Shown: positions 20,238-28,861, counted from the stretch's first letter. The stretch: 64,000 bases of DNA from Metapseudomonas resinovorans DSM 21078 (GCF_000423545.1 NZ_KE384030.1:124001-188000), one strand, 5' to 3'. Translations and numbers: made by a program. The notes: a model not told the origin generated them from the letters alone.

Positions 20238-22736
20238 ATGTCCGATCTGCTAGCCAACTATCCCCTGACCGCCACGGCCTACCACGAACTGCTGGATGCC
20301 GAGGGCCAGGTGCGCCCGCACTGGAAGCGCCTGTTCCAGCAGCTCGAGCGCAGCAGTCCGGCGCAGATGCAGCAGCGTCAGGAATTGCTGGCGCGGCAGA
20401 TCCAGGAAAATGGCGTCACCTACAACGTCTACGCCGATCCCAAGGGCACCGACCGCCCCTGGGAGCTGGACCTGCTGCCCAACCTGCTCTCGGCCGAAGA
20501 ATGGCAGCCTATCGCTGCGGGCGTGGCGCAGCGCGCGCGCCTGCTCAATGCGGTGCTGGCCGACCTCTATGGCGAGCAACGCCTGTTGGCCGAAGGGCTG
20601 TTGCCCAGCGAACTGGTGTACGGTCATCCCAACTTCCTCTGGCCCTGCCAGGGCGTGCAGCCGCCGGGCGGCATTTTCCTGCACAGCTATGCGGTGGATC
20701 TGGCCCGCGATGCGGACGGCCGCTGGCATGTACTGGCCGACCGTACCCAGGCGCCCTCCGGTGCTGGTTATGCCCTGGAGAACCGGCAGATCGTCTCCCG
20801 CGCCTTGCCGGAGCTGTACCGCGACCTGCGTGTGCAGTACCTGGCCGGCTACTTCCGCACCCTGCAGGAAACCCTAATCCGCCAGGCCCCCAGCGATGGC
20901 GAGACGCCCCTGGTGATTCTGCTGACCCCCGGCCGCTTCAACGAAACCTACTTCGAACACCTCTACCTTGCGCGCCAGCTTGGCTTCCCGCTGGTGGAGG
21001 GCCACGACCTGACGGTGCGCGACGCTACCCTCTACCTCAAGACCCTTGGCGGCCTGAAACGCGTCCATGCCGTTTTGCGTCGCCTCGATGACGACTACTG
21101 CGATCCGTTGGAGCTGCGCACGGACTCGGCCCTGGGCGTGCCCGGCCTGCTGGACGCGGTACGCAAGGGGCGGGTGCTGGTGGCCAACGCCCTGGGCAGC
21201 GGTGTGCTGGAGTCGCCGGGGTTGCTGGGCTTCCTGCCGAAGGCCAGCCAGTATTTGCTGGGCGAGAGCCTGCTGTTGCCCACCGTGGGCACCTGGTGGT
21301 GCGGCCAGGGGCCGGTGCTGGGCAAATCGCTGGAGGGCTTGGCCGGACTGGTGATCAAACCAGCGTTCCCCAGCCAGAGCTTCGAGCCGCTGTTCGGCCA
21401 TGCCCTGGAAGACGGTGCGCTGCTGGCCCTGCGCAAGCGCCTGCAGGCCCATCCCCATGCCTATGTCGCCCAGCGCATGGCACAGCTGTCCCAGGCCCCG
21501 ATCTGGCAGGGGAATGGAGCAGCGGGGGAAATACAGTCGCGGGCCATCGGTATGCGCGTGTTCGCCGTGGCCAGCGCCGATGGCAACTATTGGGTCATGC
21601 CCGGCGGCCTGACGCGGGTGGCTTCGGCGGCGGACGCCGAGGTGGTTTCCATGCAGCGCGGTGGCGCCAGCAAGGACACCTGGGTGCTGGCCGACTTGCC
21701 GGTCGTAGGCGAGCCGTTGCGCCCGCGCACCCTCGGCGTGCGCGACCTGATCCGGCAGGACCCCTATCTGCCGTCGCGGGTGGTGGAGAACCTCTACTGG
21801 TTCGGCCGCTATGGCGAACGCTGCGATGACGGTGCGCGCCTATTGCGCGTGGTGCTGTCGCGATACGTGGATGCCGACGGGGATGAACGGGCGCTGCAAT
21901 CGGCCCTGCAGTTGGCTGGCGCCATTGGCCTGCTGCCCCCGGGCGAGGAACCCCTGGAGCAGCGCTTGCTGGCGGCGCTGCTGGACGACGAATGGCCGAG
22001 CAGCGTCAGCGCCAACCTGCGCCGCCTGCATTGGGCCGCGGCTCAGGTCCGTGGCCGGCTGTCGCGGGAGAACTGGCACGCGGTGCTGGAGCTGCACCGC
22101 GAGGCCCAGGCGCTTGATCCGAAACGCACCGATCTGGGCGAGGCCCTGGAGTTCCTCAACCGCCTGCTGATGTCCCTGGCCGCGCTGTCCGGCTTTGCCC
22201 TGGATGACATGACCCGCGACGATGGCTGGCGCTTCCTGATGATCGGCCGCCGCATCGAACGGGTGCAGTTCTATGCCGACAGCATCGCCGGTTTCCTCGA
22301 GGGCGGAGACGCCTGGGATCAAGGTGCCCTGGAGTGGCTGCTGGAACTGGGCAACAGCACCATCACCTACCGCTCGCGCTACCTGGCTTCCCCGCAACTG
22401 ATCCCGGTGCTCGATCTGCTCCTGCTGCACGAGCAGAACCCCCATGCCCTGCGCTTTCAGTTGCAGGCGCTGGAGCGCTCGCTGGGACGCCTGCACCTGG
22501 AGTTCGGCGCGCCCCAGGAGCTGGTGCTGAGCGGTTTGATCGGGCGCCTGCTGGCCTTCGACCTGGCCACCCTGGAAGACCCGTTGTTCGGCAGCGAGAG
22601 CCTGGATGAGGTGCTTGCCGGGCTGGCTGGCCTGCTGCGGGAGATCGCGCAGAACGTCGGACTGGTCTCCGATCGGCTCGGATTGCGCTATTTTGCCCAC
22701 GTCGACGACGTCAGCCAGCAAACGGTATCCACCTGA
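20238..22736 (+). CDS. Circularly permuted type 2 ATP-grasp / alpha-E domain fusion protein
   Basis: The 832-aa protein has an N-terminal circularly permuted ATP-grasp domain (~1-480) with motifs such as NVYADPKGTDRPWELDLLP, HSYAVDLARDADG and VKPAFPSQSFEP-like lysine/acidic elements. It is followed by an all-helical alpha-E domain (~500-830; RVVENLYWFGRYGERCDDGARLLRVV). Proteins of this kind are encoded separately or fused in many bacteria beside transglutaminases, and are predicted to form amide bonds in small peptides; the substrate is unknown. ATG 20238 is used, with the preceding TTG unlikely. The stop overlaps the next ATG by 1 nt. Confidence 0.87.
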   Translation: MSDLLANYPLTATAYHELLDAEGQVRPHWKRLFQQLERSSPAQMQQRQELLARQIQENGVTYNVYADPKGTDRPWELDLLPNLLSAEEWQPIAAGVAQRARLLNAVLADLYGEQRLLAEGLLPSELVYGHPNFLWPCQGVQPPGGIFLHSYAVDLARDADGRWHVLADRTQAPSGAGYALENRQIVSRALPELYRDLRVQYLAGYFRTLQETLIRQAPSDGETPLVILLTPGRFNETYFEHLYLARQLGFPLVEGHDLTVRDATLYLKTLGGLKRVHAVLRRLDDDYCDPLELRTDSALGVPGLLDAVRKGRVLVANALGSGVLESPGLLGFLPKASQYLLGESLLLPTVGTWWCGQGPVLGKSLEGLAGLVIKPAFPSQSFEPLFGHALEDGALLALRKRLQAHPHAYVAQRMAQLSQAPIWQGNGAAGEIQSRAIGMRVFAVASADGNYWVMPGGLTRVASAADAEVVSMQRGGASKDTWVLADLPVVGEPLRPRTLGVRDLIRQDPYLPSRVVENLYWFGRYGERCDDGARLLRVVLSRYVDADGDERALQSALQLAGAIGLLPPGEEPLEQRLLAALLDDEWPSSVSANLRRLHWAAAQVRGRLSRENWHAVLELHREAQALDPKRTDLGEALEFLNRLLMSLAALSGFALDDMTRDDGWRFLMIGRRIERVQFYADSIAGFLEGGDAWDQGALEWLLELGNSTITYRSRYLASPQLIPVLDLLLLHEQNPHALRFQLQALERSLGRLHLEFGAPQELVLSGLIGRLLAFDLATLEDPLFGSESLDEVLAGLAGLLREIAQNVGLVSDRLGLRYFAHVDDVSQQTVST

Positions 22737-23671
22737 TGCGTGCACAAGCCCACTCCATCGCCCCCGTGCAGGGTGCCCGCTACCAGGTGTTCCACGACAC
22801 CCACTACCGCTATTCGGCGCCGGTGTCGTTGTCCCAGCAACTGGTACACCTATGGCCGCGGGACTGCCCGTGGCAGCAGTGCAGCGGCCAGCAGTTGCTG
22901 GTCACCCCCGAGCCGACCTTGCGCCAGGACCTGCTGGACGTGTTCGGCAACCCGCTGACGCGCCTGGCTTTCGAGCGTCCCCACGACGAGTTGCAGGTGA
23001 ATACCCGCCTGCAGGTCGAGGTGCTGCCCCATGGCCCGTCGGACCTGGCCGCCTCGCCACCCTGGGAGCTGGTGCCGGCAACCCTGGCATACACCGGTCG
23101 GGCGTTGTCACCCACTGAGCTGGACGCCTGCCGCTACCGGGTGGAATCGCCCTACGTACGTATCAAGCGCCAGTTCGCCGAGTTCGCCGCGGGCTGCTTC
23201 CCCGCCGGCAGGCCGCTGCTGCAGGGCACGGCGGCACTGATGGAGAAGATTTTCAGCGAGTTCGCCTTCGATGCCGAGGCGACCCAGGTGGCGACGCCGC
23301 TGACCGAAGTGCTGGAGCGCCGTCGTGGCGTCTGCCAGGACTTCGCCCACCTGATGCTGGCCTGCCTGCGCTCCCGTGGGCTGGCGGCGCGCTACGTCAG
23401 CGGCTACCTGCTGACCCAGCCGCCCCCCGGCCAGCCGCGCCTGATCGGTGCTGATGCCTCCCACGCCTGGGTCTCGGTGTATTGCCCGCGCAATGGCTGG
23501 GTGGACTTCGACCCCACCAACAACATCCTGCCCAACCTGGAACACATCACCCTCGCCTGGGGCCGCGATTTCTCCGATGTCTCGCCCCTGCGCGGCGTCA
23601 TCCTCGGCGGTGGCAGCCATGACCCGGAAGTGCGGGTGACCGTCATGCCGCTCTGGGAACTCGCGATCTGA
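22736..23671 (+). CDS. Transglutaminase-like cysteine protease-fold protein
   Basis: The 311-aa protein has the N-terminal beta domain (VFHDTHYRYSAPVSLSQQLVHLWPRD) and a transglutaminase core. That core shows RRGVCQDFAHLMLACLRSRGLAARYVSGYL (catalytic Cys) and ADASHAWVSVYCPRNGWVDFDPTNN (His and Asp). The complete triad suggests it is active, either cleaving or making amide bonds. It shares its architecture with the N-terminal third of the protein at 16858-20145, so the operon has two transglutaminase domains. It is cytoplasmic by prediction, since no signal peptide is present. Translation is coupled to the ATP-grasp gene. Confidence 0.88.
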   Translation: MRAQAHSIAPVQGARYQVFHDTHYRYSAPVSLSQQLVHLWPRDCPWQQCSGQQLLVTPEPTLRQDLLDVFGNPLTRLAFERPHDELQVNTRLQVEVLPHGPSDLAASPPWELVPATLAYTGRALSPTELDACRYRVESPYVRIKRQFAEFAAGCFPAGRPLLQGTAALMEKIFSEFAFDAEATQVATPLTEVLERRRGVCQDFAHLMLACLRSRGLAARYVSGYLLTQPPPGQPRLIGADASHAWVSVYCPRNGWVDFDPTNNILPNLEHITLAWGRDFSDVSPLRGVILGGGSHDPEVRVTVMPLWELAI

Positions 23672-23683
23672 CGCCTTGCCCTT

Positions 23684-23768
23684 CGTAGGATGGCTGGAGC
23701 GGAGCGATACCCATCAGGTGCGATCAATGGGTTTCACAGGCCCGCAAAGCGCCGCTGGCTCCATCCTG
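23684..23768. repeat. Dispersed GTAGGATGG-bounded palindromic element, copy A
   Basis: The sequence starts CGTAGGATGGCTGGAGC and ends GGCTCCATCCTG, so the ends are inverted. Internal ATACCCATC and ATGGGTTTC segments resemble the elements at 56178-56271 and 58260-58297. It has no coding potential and sits between the transglutaminase gene and the MscS gene. Confidence 0.6.
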
Positions 23769-23856
23769 AATGAAGCTCACTGCGCCGTCGGCAAGCACTT
23801 TGCCGGCGCCGTGCTAGCTTTTTCGGGGCCACTTCTCTCCTGCAAGGTGCTTTGCC

Positions 23857-24708
23857 ATGGATGAAACAACCCTCGTTAATGTAGGTACCGAGAAGGTCAG
23901 CGCGTTCATGACCACGGTCACGCAGTACGCCACCACCTTCGGCATCAAGATTCTCGCGGCGATCGCCTTCTGGGTGGTCGGTCGCTGGCTCATCGGCTTT
24001 GCGGTCGGCCTGGTCCAGCGCTCCCTGGAGCGGCAAAAGGTTGACCCGACGGTGCTGCGTTACGTCGGCTCGTTCATCACCGTGACCCTGAACATCCTCC
24101 TGGTGGTGGGTATCCTCGGCTTCTTCGGCATCCAGACCACCAGCCTGGCGGCGCTGATCGCGGCGGTCGGTCTGGCCATCGGTATGGCCTGGTCGGGGCT
24201 GCTGGCCAACCTGGCGGCGGGCGGCTTCATCATCGTCCTGCGGCCGTTCAAGGTGGGGGACTTCATCAGCGCCGGCGGCGTGGTTGGCACGGTGAAGGAG
24301 ATCGGCCTGTTCGCCACCACCATTAACACCCCGGACAACGTGATGACCCTGGTGGGCAACAACAAGATCTTCAGCGACAACATCCAGAACTTCAGCCACA
24401 ACACCTTCCGCCGGGTCGAGTTGAAGGCCCAGCTCTCCGGCGCCGCCGACTACCAGGCAGCCGTGGCGTTGCTCAAGCAGCGTATTGCGGCGATCCCCAA
24501 CGTGCTGAGCGATCCGCCGGTGGATGTGGAAATCCTTGAGTTCAACCTGGTGGGTCCGGTGCTGGCGGTGCGTCCTCATTGCCATAACGACAACTACTGG
24601 CAGGTGTATTTCGATGCCAACCGGGTGATCAAGGACTCGCTGGGCGGTGCCGACTTCCCCGCGCCGATGCCGGCGCAGACCATCATCATGCAGCAGCCGC
24701 AGGCTTGA
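23857..24708 (+). CDS. Small-conductance mechanosensitive channel, MscS family
   Basis: The 283-aa inner-membrane channel opens under tension to release solutes. Three transmembrane helices lie in the first ~130 residues. The third carries the Ala/Gly-packed pore helix (LAALIAAVGLAIGMAWSGLLANLAAGGFIIVLRPFKVGDFI). The MscS beta domain (~130-180; GVVGTVKEIGLFATTINTPDNVMTLVGNNKIFSDNIQNFS) and alpha/beta C-terminal vestibule follow. The length matches E. coli MscS. An AAGGTG ribosome-binding site precedes the ATG. It appears to be a single-gene unit. Confidence 0.93.
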   Translation: MDETTLVNVGTEKVSAFMTTVTQYATTFGIKILAAIAFWVVGRWLIGFAVGLVQRSLERQKVDPTVLRYVGSFITVTLNILLVVGILGFFGIQTTSLAALIAAVGLAIGMAWSGLLANLAAGGFIIVLRPFKVGDFISAGGVVGTVKEIGLFATTINTPDNVMTLVGNNKIFSDNIQNFSHNTFRRVELKAQLSGAADYQAAVALLKQRIAAIPNVLSDPPVDVEILEFNLVGPVLAVRPHCHNDNYWQVYFDANRVIKDSLGGADFPAPMPAQTIIMQQPQA

Positions 24709-24757
24709 CCTGTGGCAGGCCTTCGGCCTGCTTGGCGAATGAACTCGCCCCTACAGG
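24709..24757. repeat. REP-type palindromic element after the MscS gene
   Basis: The element begins CCTGTGGCAGG and ends CCCCTACAGG immediately after the MscS stop. The first part forms a 7-bp GC-rich hairpin (GCAGGCC-TTC-GGCCTGC). The second half (GGCGAATGAACTCGCCCCTAC) matches the REP family seen elsewhere in the window. It could act as the MscS gene terminator. Confidence 0.65.
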
Positions 24758-24790
24758 AAACGCGCTCAGCCTAACCTTGGCATGGTCCGC

Positions 24791-24814
24791 ACCCTATCCC
24801 TTCTGGGAGAGGGT
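24791..24814. repeat. CCCTCTCCC-type hairpin, degenerate copy
   Basis: ACCCTATCCC-TTCT-GGGAGAGGGT forms a 10-bp stem with one mismatch. It belongs to the same hairpin family as the copies at 38494, 42759 and 62766. Confidence 0.5.
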
Positions 24815-24863
24815 GTCGGAAAGGTGGACCGGTGACGCGTGGTCCACGCTACGGGGCCGCCGC

Positions 24864-25310
24864 TCAGTCCTTGCGCAGATGCAGGATCGGGAACGGCTTC
24901 CCCGAACCATCCACTTCCGAGCGGTCGTACTGCACGAACCCCAGGCGCAGGTAAAAGCCCACCGCCTGCGGATTATGTTCGTTCACGTCGACGCTGCGCG
25001 CGCCAAGCGCCATTGCGTGCTCCATCAGCGCGCGACCGATTCCCTGGCCGCGTTGGGCCGGATCGACGAAGAGCATCTCCACCTTCGTCCCGTCGGTGCC
25101 GACAAAGCCGGCAATGCAGCCATCGGTATTCCGCAGGCAGGCAAGCTCTACCGAATCCAGGTAGGCATCCCGTACCAGGGGCTTGAAGAACTGGATGTCG
25201 TCTTCGCAGAGGAAGTGGTGGGTGGCGCGTACGGCGCCTTCCCAGACCTCCACCAGGCGTTGGCGGTCGGTGGGAGAGAGGATCGTCAGGGTTTCGATTG
25301 CAGGGGTCAT
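24864..25310 (-). CDS. GNAT-family N-acetyltransferase
   Basis: The 148-aa acetyltransferase has the acetyl-CoA binding motif A, VEMLFVDPAQRGQGIGRALMEHAM (R/QxxGxG/A), near residue 75-100. Motif B (VDVNEHNPQAVGFYLRLGF) follows. The acceptor is unknown; similar proteins are often annotated YjaB/PhnO-like. ATG 25310 (MTPAIETL) is used: the longer frame upstream overlaps the neighbouring DCC-family gene and lacks conservation. It lies 5 nt after the DCC gene on the same strand. Confidence 0.85.
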   Translation of the reverse strand: MTPAIETLTILSPTDRQRLVEVWEGAVRATHHFLCEDDIQFFKPLVRDAYLDSVELACLRNTDGCIAGFVGTDGTKVEMLFVDPAQRGQGIGRALMEHAMALGARSVDVNEHNPQAVGFYLRLGFVQYDRSEVDGSGKPFPILHLRKD

Positions 25311-25315
25311 CCATG

Positions 25316-25687
25316 TCACCAGTGATGCTTGGCCTTGTTCCAGCGATACAGCAGGCGGGCGAAGGCCTTGTAGGCAAGTTGCGCGAGGCCGTGAATCACC
25401 GGCAGGGAGAATAGCCACGCCTTCCAGCGTTCTCGCGGCGAGTGGCGCCAGAGCACGATGAAGGCGTCCATCCCCATGTGCTTGACGCCCAGTTCGTCCA
25501 CCAGGTGCAGACGTTCGCGGACGTACTCGAGATTTTCGCCGATTTCCTCCACCGCGCTGTTGTCCTGGTGGATATCGGCCCACTCCACCTGGCAGGCGGT
25601 GGTCTTGCCCATCTGGCCTTCGATCCCGGCTTTGCACACCGGGCAGGCGCTGTTGTAGTAGACCTTGATCCGCTCGTCGTCTTCCAT
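25316..25687 (-). CDS. DCC-family thiol-disulfide oxidoreductase-like protein (DUF393)
   Basis: The 123-aa protein starts with YYNSACPVCKAGIEGQM, a CxxC motif (C15, C18) in the first strand-helix unit typical of DCC/DUF393 proteins. The later conserved part is LHLVDELGVKHMGMDAFIVLWRHSP. The family is thioredoxin-like; the substrate is unknown. AGGAG lies 7 nt before the ATG. It probably forms a two-gene unit with the downstream acetyltransferase. Confidence 0.85.
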   Translation of the reverse strand: MEDDERIKVYYNSACPVCKAGIEGQMGKTTACQVEWADIHQDNSAVEEIGENLEYVRERLHLVDELGVKHMGMDAFIVLWRHSPRERWKAWLFSLPVIHGLAQLAYKAFARLLYRWNKAKHHW

Positions 25688-25744
25688 GGGGCGCTCCTGC
25701 TCATGGGTTCGTCCCGACAGTCTAAGGCCGGGACGCGCACGCGG

Positions 25745-26332
25745 TCAGTGCGGCTTGCGGTCGACCCACTTGGGTGCGCTGCTGGGGCGCCAGGCTTCCA
25801 GGCGGTCCAGCAGGGTTTCGGGGTGACCGCCGACCTGCAGCATGCCGCGATGCTGGTCACGCACGAAGCGTTCTTCCACCAGGTGGTCGAGGAAGTCGGT
25901 GAGCTTGTCGTAGAAGCTGTTCACTTCCAGCAGGCCCAGGGGCTTGCTGTGGTAGCCCAGTTGGCCCCAGGTCCAGATCTCGAACAGCTCTTCCAGGGTG
26001 CCCAGGCCGCCGGGCAGGGCGATGAACGCATCGCTGAGTTCTGCCATACGCGCCTTGCGAGCGTGCATGCCGTCCACCACTTCCAGGCGGGTCAGGCCTT
26101 TGTGGCCGATCTCGGCGTCCATCAGGCTCTGCGGAATCACCCCGATGACTTCGCCGCCAGCAGCCAGGGCTGCGTCGGCCACGGTGCCCATCAGGCCGAC
26201 TGCGCCGCCGCCGTAGACCAGGGTGATGCCGCGTTCGGCCAGGGTGTGTCCCAGGAGGGCGGCTGCTTCACGGTAGATCGGCTTGGCGCCGGGGCTGGCG
26301 CCGCAGAACACACAGATGGAACGCAAGGACAT
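25745..26332 (-). CDS. LOG-family protein (cytokinin riboside 5'-monophosphate phosphoribohydrolase-like)
   Basis: The 195-aa Rossmann-like protein carries the family signature [12 protein letters not shown] (PGGxGTxxE) near residue 98, and GGGAVGLMG near residue 40. It is predicted to remove ribose-5-phosphate from nucleoside monophosphates such as AMP or modified forms. The start [15 protein letters not shown] is typical and has AGGAG upstream. It lies close to azurin, as in P. aeruginosa. The physiological substrate in bacteria is uncertain. Confidence 0.92.
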   Translation of the reverse strand: MSLRSICVFCGASPGAKPIYREAAALLGHTLAERGITLVYGGGAVGLMGTVADAALAAGGEVIGVIPQSLMDAEIGHKGLTRLEVVDGMHARKARMAELSDAFIALPGGLGTLEELFEIWTWGQLGYHSKPLGLLEVNSFYDKLTDFLDHLVEERFVRDQHRGMLQVGGHPETLLDRLEAWRPSSAPKWVDRKPH

Positions 26333-26431
26333 GGGGGACTCCTGGTGCGAAAAAAGCGCGCAAGAGTACCGGCTTCGTTCTCGTGCTCCAAGCTGCGTAA
26401 GTGGTCAGCTTCCGAACGGTAGGGGGAAGGA

Positions 26432-26497
26432 TTAATCGGCGGAAGCGCCGCAGGCCCCGGCGGCATAGGCGGCGAGCAGGCTTTGCAGGAAGTTCAT
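26432..26497 (-). CDS. Candidate 21-residue small hydrophobic protein
   Basis: A 22-codon frame (start MNFLQSLLAAYAAGACG..., ending in ASAD) is preceded by AAGGAGAT six nt before the ATG, one of the best ribosome-binding sites in the region. The peptide is hydrophobic and could form a short membrane-associated helix; it has one Cys. It lies between the LysE and LOG genes on the same strand. No homologue is recognised. The strong Shine-Dalgarno sequence is the main evidence; it is too short to judge by codon use. Confidence 0.5.
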   Translation of the reverse strand: MNFLQSLLAAYAAGACGASAD

Positions 26498-26582
26498 GGC
26501 GCATCTCCTTCTGGATGAATGGCGCCATGTTAGAGCGGCGTCCGGTGGTCCGCCGGTTGATTGCTTCGATTGCGGCGATAGA

Positions 26583-27206
26583 TCAGGCCAGCTTCAGCAA
26601 TTCCGCCGCTGTCATCCCCGACAGCCCCAGCAGGCAGAGCCCGCAGGCCAGGTAGGTGAGGCGATGCCAGAGGGTGGATGCGGCGCGGCGGAACCAGTCC
26701 ACCAGGCCGGCGCAGATGAAGCACCAGAGCAGCGAAGACAGCATGAAACCGGAGAAGAATACCGCCAGGTGGGTCGGCGTTGGCTCGGCCACGCCGATCG
26801 CGGCCATGGCACCGCCCATTGCGGCCCAGTAGACAATGTTCTGCGGATTGGTCAGCGACAGCGCCGCGCCTGAGGCGAAGGCGCCGCCGCTGGCACCTGC
26901 TTCCTCGGTCGAAGGTTGCGGCGGGCGACGGGCGTCACGCAGGGACTGCAGGCCGAGCCAGCCCAGGTAGAGGGCGCTGGCGATGGTCAACGGGTAGCGC
27001 ACTGCGGCGCTGTCCAGCAGCAGGGCGAGGCCGGTAAGGCCCAGGGCGGCCCAGGTGGCATCGCCCACCAGGGAGCCGATCTGCACCATCAGTGCGGGCT
27101 TGTAGCCGTCCCGCAGGCCGCGCCGCAGGGTCTCGCTGAAGACAGCGCCGGGCGCGGCATTGAATACGAAGCCAAGCAGCATGGCGGCAATGAAGAAGGA
27201 CAGCAT
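26583..27206 (-). CDS. LysE/RhtB-family amino-acid exporter
   Basis: The 207-aa membrane protein has about six hydrophobic segments. The LysE signature is near the N-terminus (LGFVFNAAPGAVFSETLRRGLRDGYKPALMVQIGSLVGDATWAALGL), and a conserved NPQNIVYWAAMGG motif is near residue 125. It probably exports an amino acid or related metabolite by proton exchange; the substrate is unknown. It is transcribed divergently from azurin with a 117-nt gap and lies next to it as in P. aeruginosa. Confidence 0.9.
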   Translation of the reverse strand: MLSFFIAAMLLGFVFNAAPGAVFSETLRRGLRDGYKPALMVQIGSLVGDATWAALGLTGLALLLDSAAVRYPLTIASALYLGWLGLQSLRDARRPPQPSTEEAGASGGAFASGAALSLTNPQNIVYWAAMGGAMAAIGVAEPTPTHLAVFFSGFMLSSLLWCFICAGLVDWFRRAASTLWHRLTYLACGLCLLGLSGMTAAELLKLA

Positions 27207-27323
27207 GAATCAGTTCCCTTGAAGGCTGAAGTGGAGGTTCATTGCCTCAGGTCATGGGGGTAGGCGCTCCCCTGGGGCAGTCTTCGGCCCGGGCATATTG
27301 CCCGGAACGTCAAGGAGACACCA

Positions 27324-27773
27324 ATGATTCGCAAGTTCGCCGTCGCATCCGTGCTGGCCCTGGCCAGTGCGCCTTTGCTGGCCGCCGAGTGTGCCGTGGA
27401 TGTGCAAGGCACTGACCAGATGAGTTTCGATACCAAGGAAATCAAGGTCAGCAAAAGCTGCAAGACCTTCACCGTGAATCTCAAGCACGTCGGCAAGCTG
27501 CCCAGGAACGTGATGGGCCACAACTGGGTGTTGAGCAAGACCGCCGATGCCACGTCGATCGCCTCCGAAGGCATCACGGTCGGCCTCGACAAGGATTACC
27601 TCAAGGCTGACGACCCACGCATCATCGCCCATACGAAGATGATCGGCGGCGGCGAGAGCGACAGCGTGACCTTCGACGTGGCCAAGCTGGCGGCCGGTGA
27701 GGGCTATGAGTTCTTCTGCTCCTTCCCGGGCCACGTGTCGATGATGAAGGGAACCCTGGCCCTGGTCGACTGA
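27324..27773 (+). CDS. azu: Azurin, periplasmic blue copper protein
   Basis: The 149-aa precursor has a 20-residue Sec signal peptide (ending APLLA) and a 129-residue mature protein. All type 1 copper ligands are present in mature numbering: Gly45, His46, Cys112, His117 and Met121 (MGHNW and [12 protein letters not shown]), plus the Cys3-Cys26 disulfide. Azurin shuttles electrons in the periplasm, for example to nitrite reductase or in oxidative-stress responses. AAGGAG precedes the ATG. No convincing ANR box was found in the 117-nt upstream gap. A strong hairpin terminator follows. Confidence 0.98.
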   Translation: MIRKFAVASVLALASAPLLAAECAVDVQGTDQMSFDTKEIKVSKSCKTFTVNLKHVGKLPRNVMGHNWVLSKTADATSIASEGITVGLDKDYLKADDPRIIAHTKMIGGGESDSVTFDVAKLAAGEGYEFFCSFPGHVSMMKGTLALVD

Positions 27774-27789
27774 CCTCCAGGTGAATGCG

Positions 27790-27817
27790 AAAAGGCCGCT
27801 CCGTGTAGCGGCCTTTT
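27790..27817 (+). terminator. Terminator of azu
   Basis: AAAAGGCCGCT and AGCGGCCTTTT form a perfect 11-bp stem with a 6-nt loop. It is bidirectional in form and also faces the converging DUF1338 gene. Confidence 0.9.
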
Positions 27818-27841
27818 CATTTGTGCAGAGGGAGTTCGCCC

Positions 27842-28861
27842 CTACGAACCGGCGGTCATCTTGAAAATGCCCTGGGCGTTGCTGCTGTCGAAGTTCAGGT
27901 CCAGGCGCGTGGTTTCCGGGTCAAGCTTGCGCTGGATGAACTCGACGAAGGAGCCCGGCACTTCACGTTGTACAGCGCGGCCGCTGCTGTCGATGAAATC
28001 CCGCTGCACCTGCACCGCGCGGTAGGCGGTCTGCATCACCCGGCCGGAGGTCGAGACTTCGATGCTGGCCTTCATCGGTCGGCCCTTGGCGTTCTGTTCA
28101 TCCACCACCGCCTGCAGGTCGACGACGCGGTCAGTGAGGTGGTTGAACATATTCCCCTCGGTGGCGATCCAGGCCATTTCCACGCTTTCCTCGCGCAGCA
28201 GGTGATAGTCGTGGTCATGCACGACCCCGTGCTGGCGGTCGAAGGCTCGATAGAGCGCTGGCAGCAGGTGCATGGCCTCGGCGTAGCTGCACTGGCGCTG
28301 GCGCCAGAGGGTATCGAGGATGGCCTTGTGGCCGGCGTCCAGCGGGTCACGGCTGTCGCCCACTACGCGGCTCACCGCCAACTGGAAACTTTCACTGAAG
28401 CGACCCGGATGCAGTTCCGAGACGAAGAACTGGGCGATGTCCTCGGGGAGGTCCATCTGCCGGTAGGCGTAGCCGGTCATCTTCAGGCTGGTCAGCGGAT
28501 AGGTGCGCACATCGGCGAAGCCCAGGGGCTCCAGCAACCGGGCGAATGCCTGGCGGCCGCGGGGCAGGGCGCCGTTGTCCGGCCAGTCGACGGTGCGAAT
28601 GGCACCATGGTCGAACACCACCTGGCGACCCTTGGCCTGTTGCTCCTCCACATAGGTGCGGCCAATGGGCACTGCCTCCACCAGTTTGTGGAACAGGCAG
28701 AGGTTCAGCGCCTCGGCCAGCCAGGCGCGGTGCACGGCGGCGTCGCTGAATGGAAAGGCGGACAGGCCGGCGGGGATTTCCACATGGGCTTCGACCCAGC
28801 GGGCGGCGGGCTCGCCGATCACGCTGGCGACCAGGGCAAACAGGCGTTCGTTGGCTGGCAT
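27842..28861 (-). CDS. Short DUF1338-family protein, HglS-like (2-oxoadipate dioxygenase/decarboxylase family)
   Basis: The 339-aa protein aligns by motif with the DUF1338 Fe(II) enzymes. FDHGAIRT supplies His85 and Arg89, FNHLTDRVVD supplies His241, and VPGSFVEFIQRK supplies Glu307; these are the positions expected for the metal triad. P. putida HglS, which converts 2-oxoadipate to D-2-hydroxyglutarate, is ~460 aa, so this is a shorter branch. Its location beside a LysR gene and amaB-amaA parallels the P. putida lysine locus, supporting a role in 2-oxoadipate metabolism. Substrate assignment is inference; motif identity is seen directly. Confidence 0.75.
   Translation of the reverse strand: MPANERLFALVASVIGEPAARWVEAHVEIPAGLSAFPFSDAAVHRAWLAEALNLCLFHKLVEAVPIGRTYVEEQQAKGRQVVFDHGAIRTVDWPDNGALPRGRQAFARLLEPLGFADVRTYPLTSLKMTGYAYRQMDLPEDIAQFFVSELHPGRFSESFQLAVSRVVGDSRDPLDAGHKAILDTLWRQRQCSYAEAMHLLPALYRAFDRQHGVVHDHDYHLLREESVEMAWIATEGNMFNHLTDRVVDLQAVVDEQNAKGRPMKASIEVSTSGRVMQTAYRAVQVQRDFIDSSGRAVQREVPGSFVEFIQRKLDPETTRLDLNFDSSNAQGIFKMTAGS

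Noticed and set aside
27207-27323. ANR box searched for upstream of azurin
   Set aside because: No TTGAT-N4-ATCAA match better than a weak half-site was seen, so no regulatory site is claimed.
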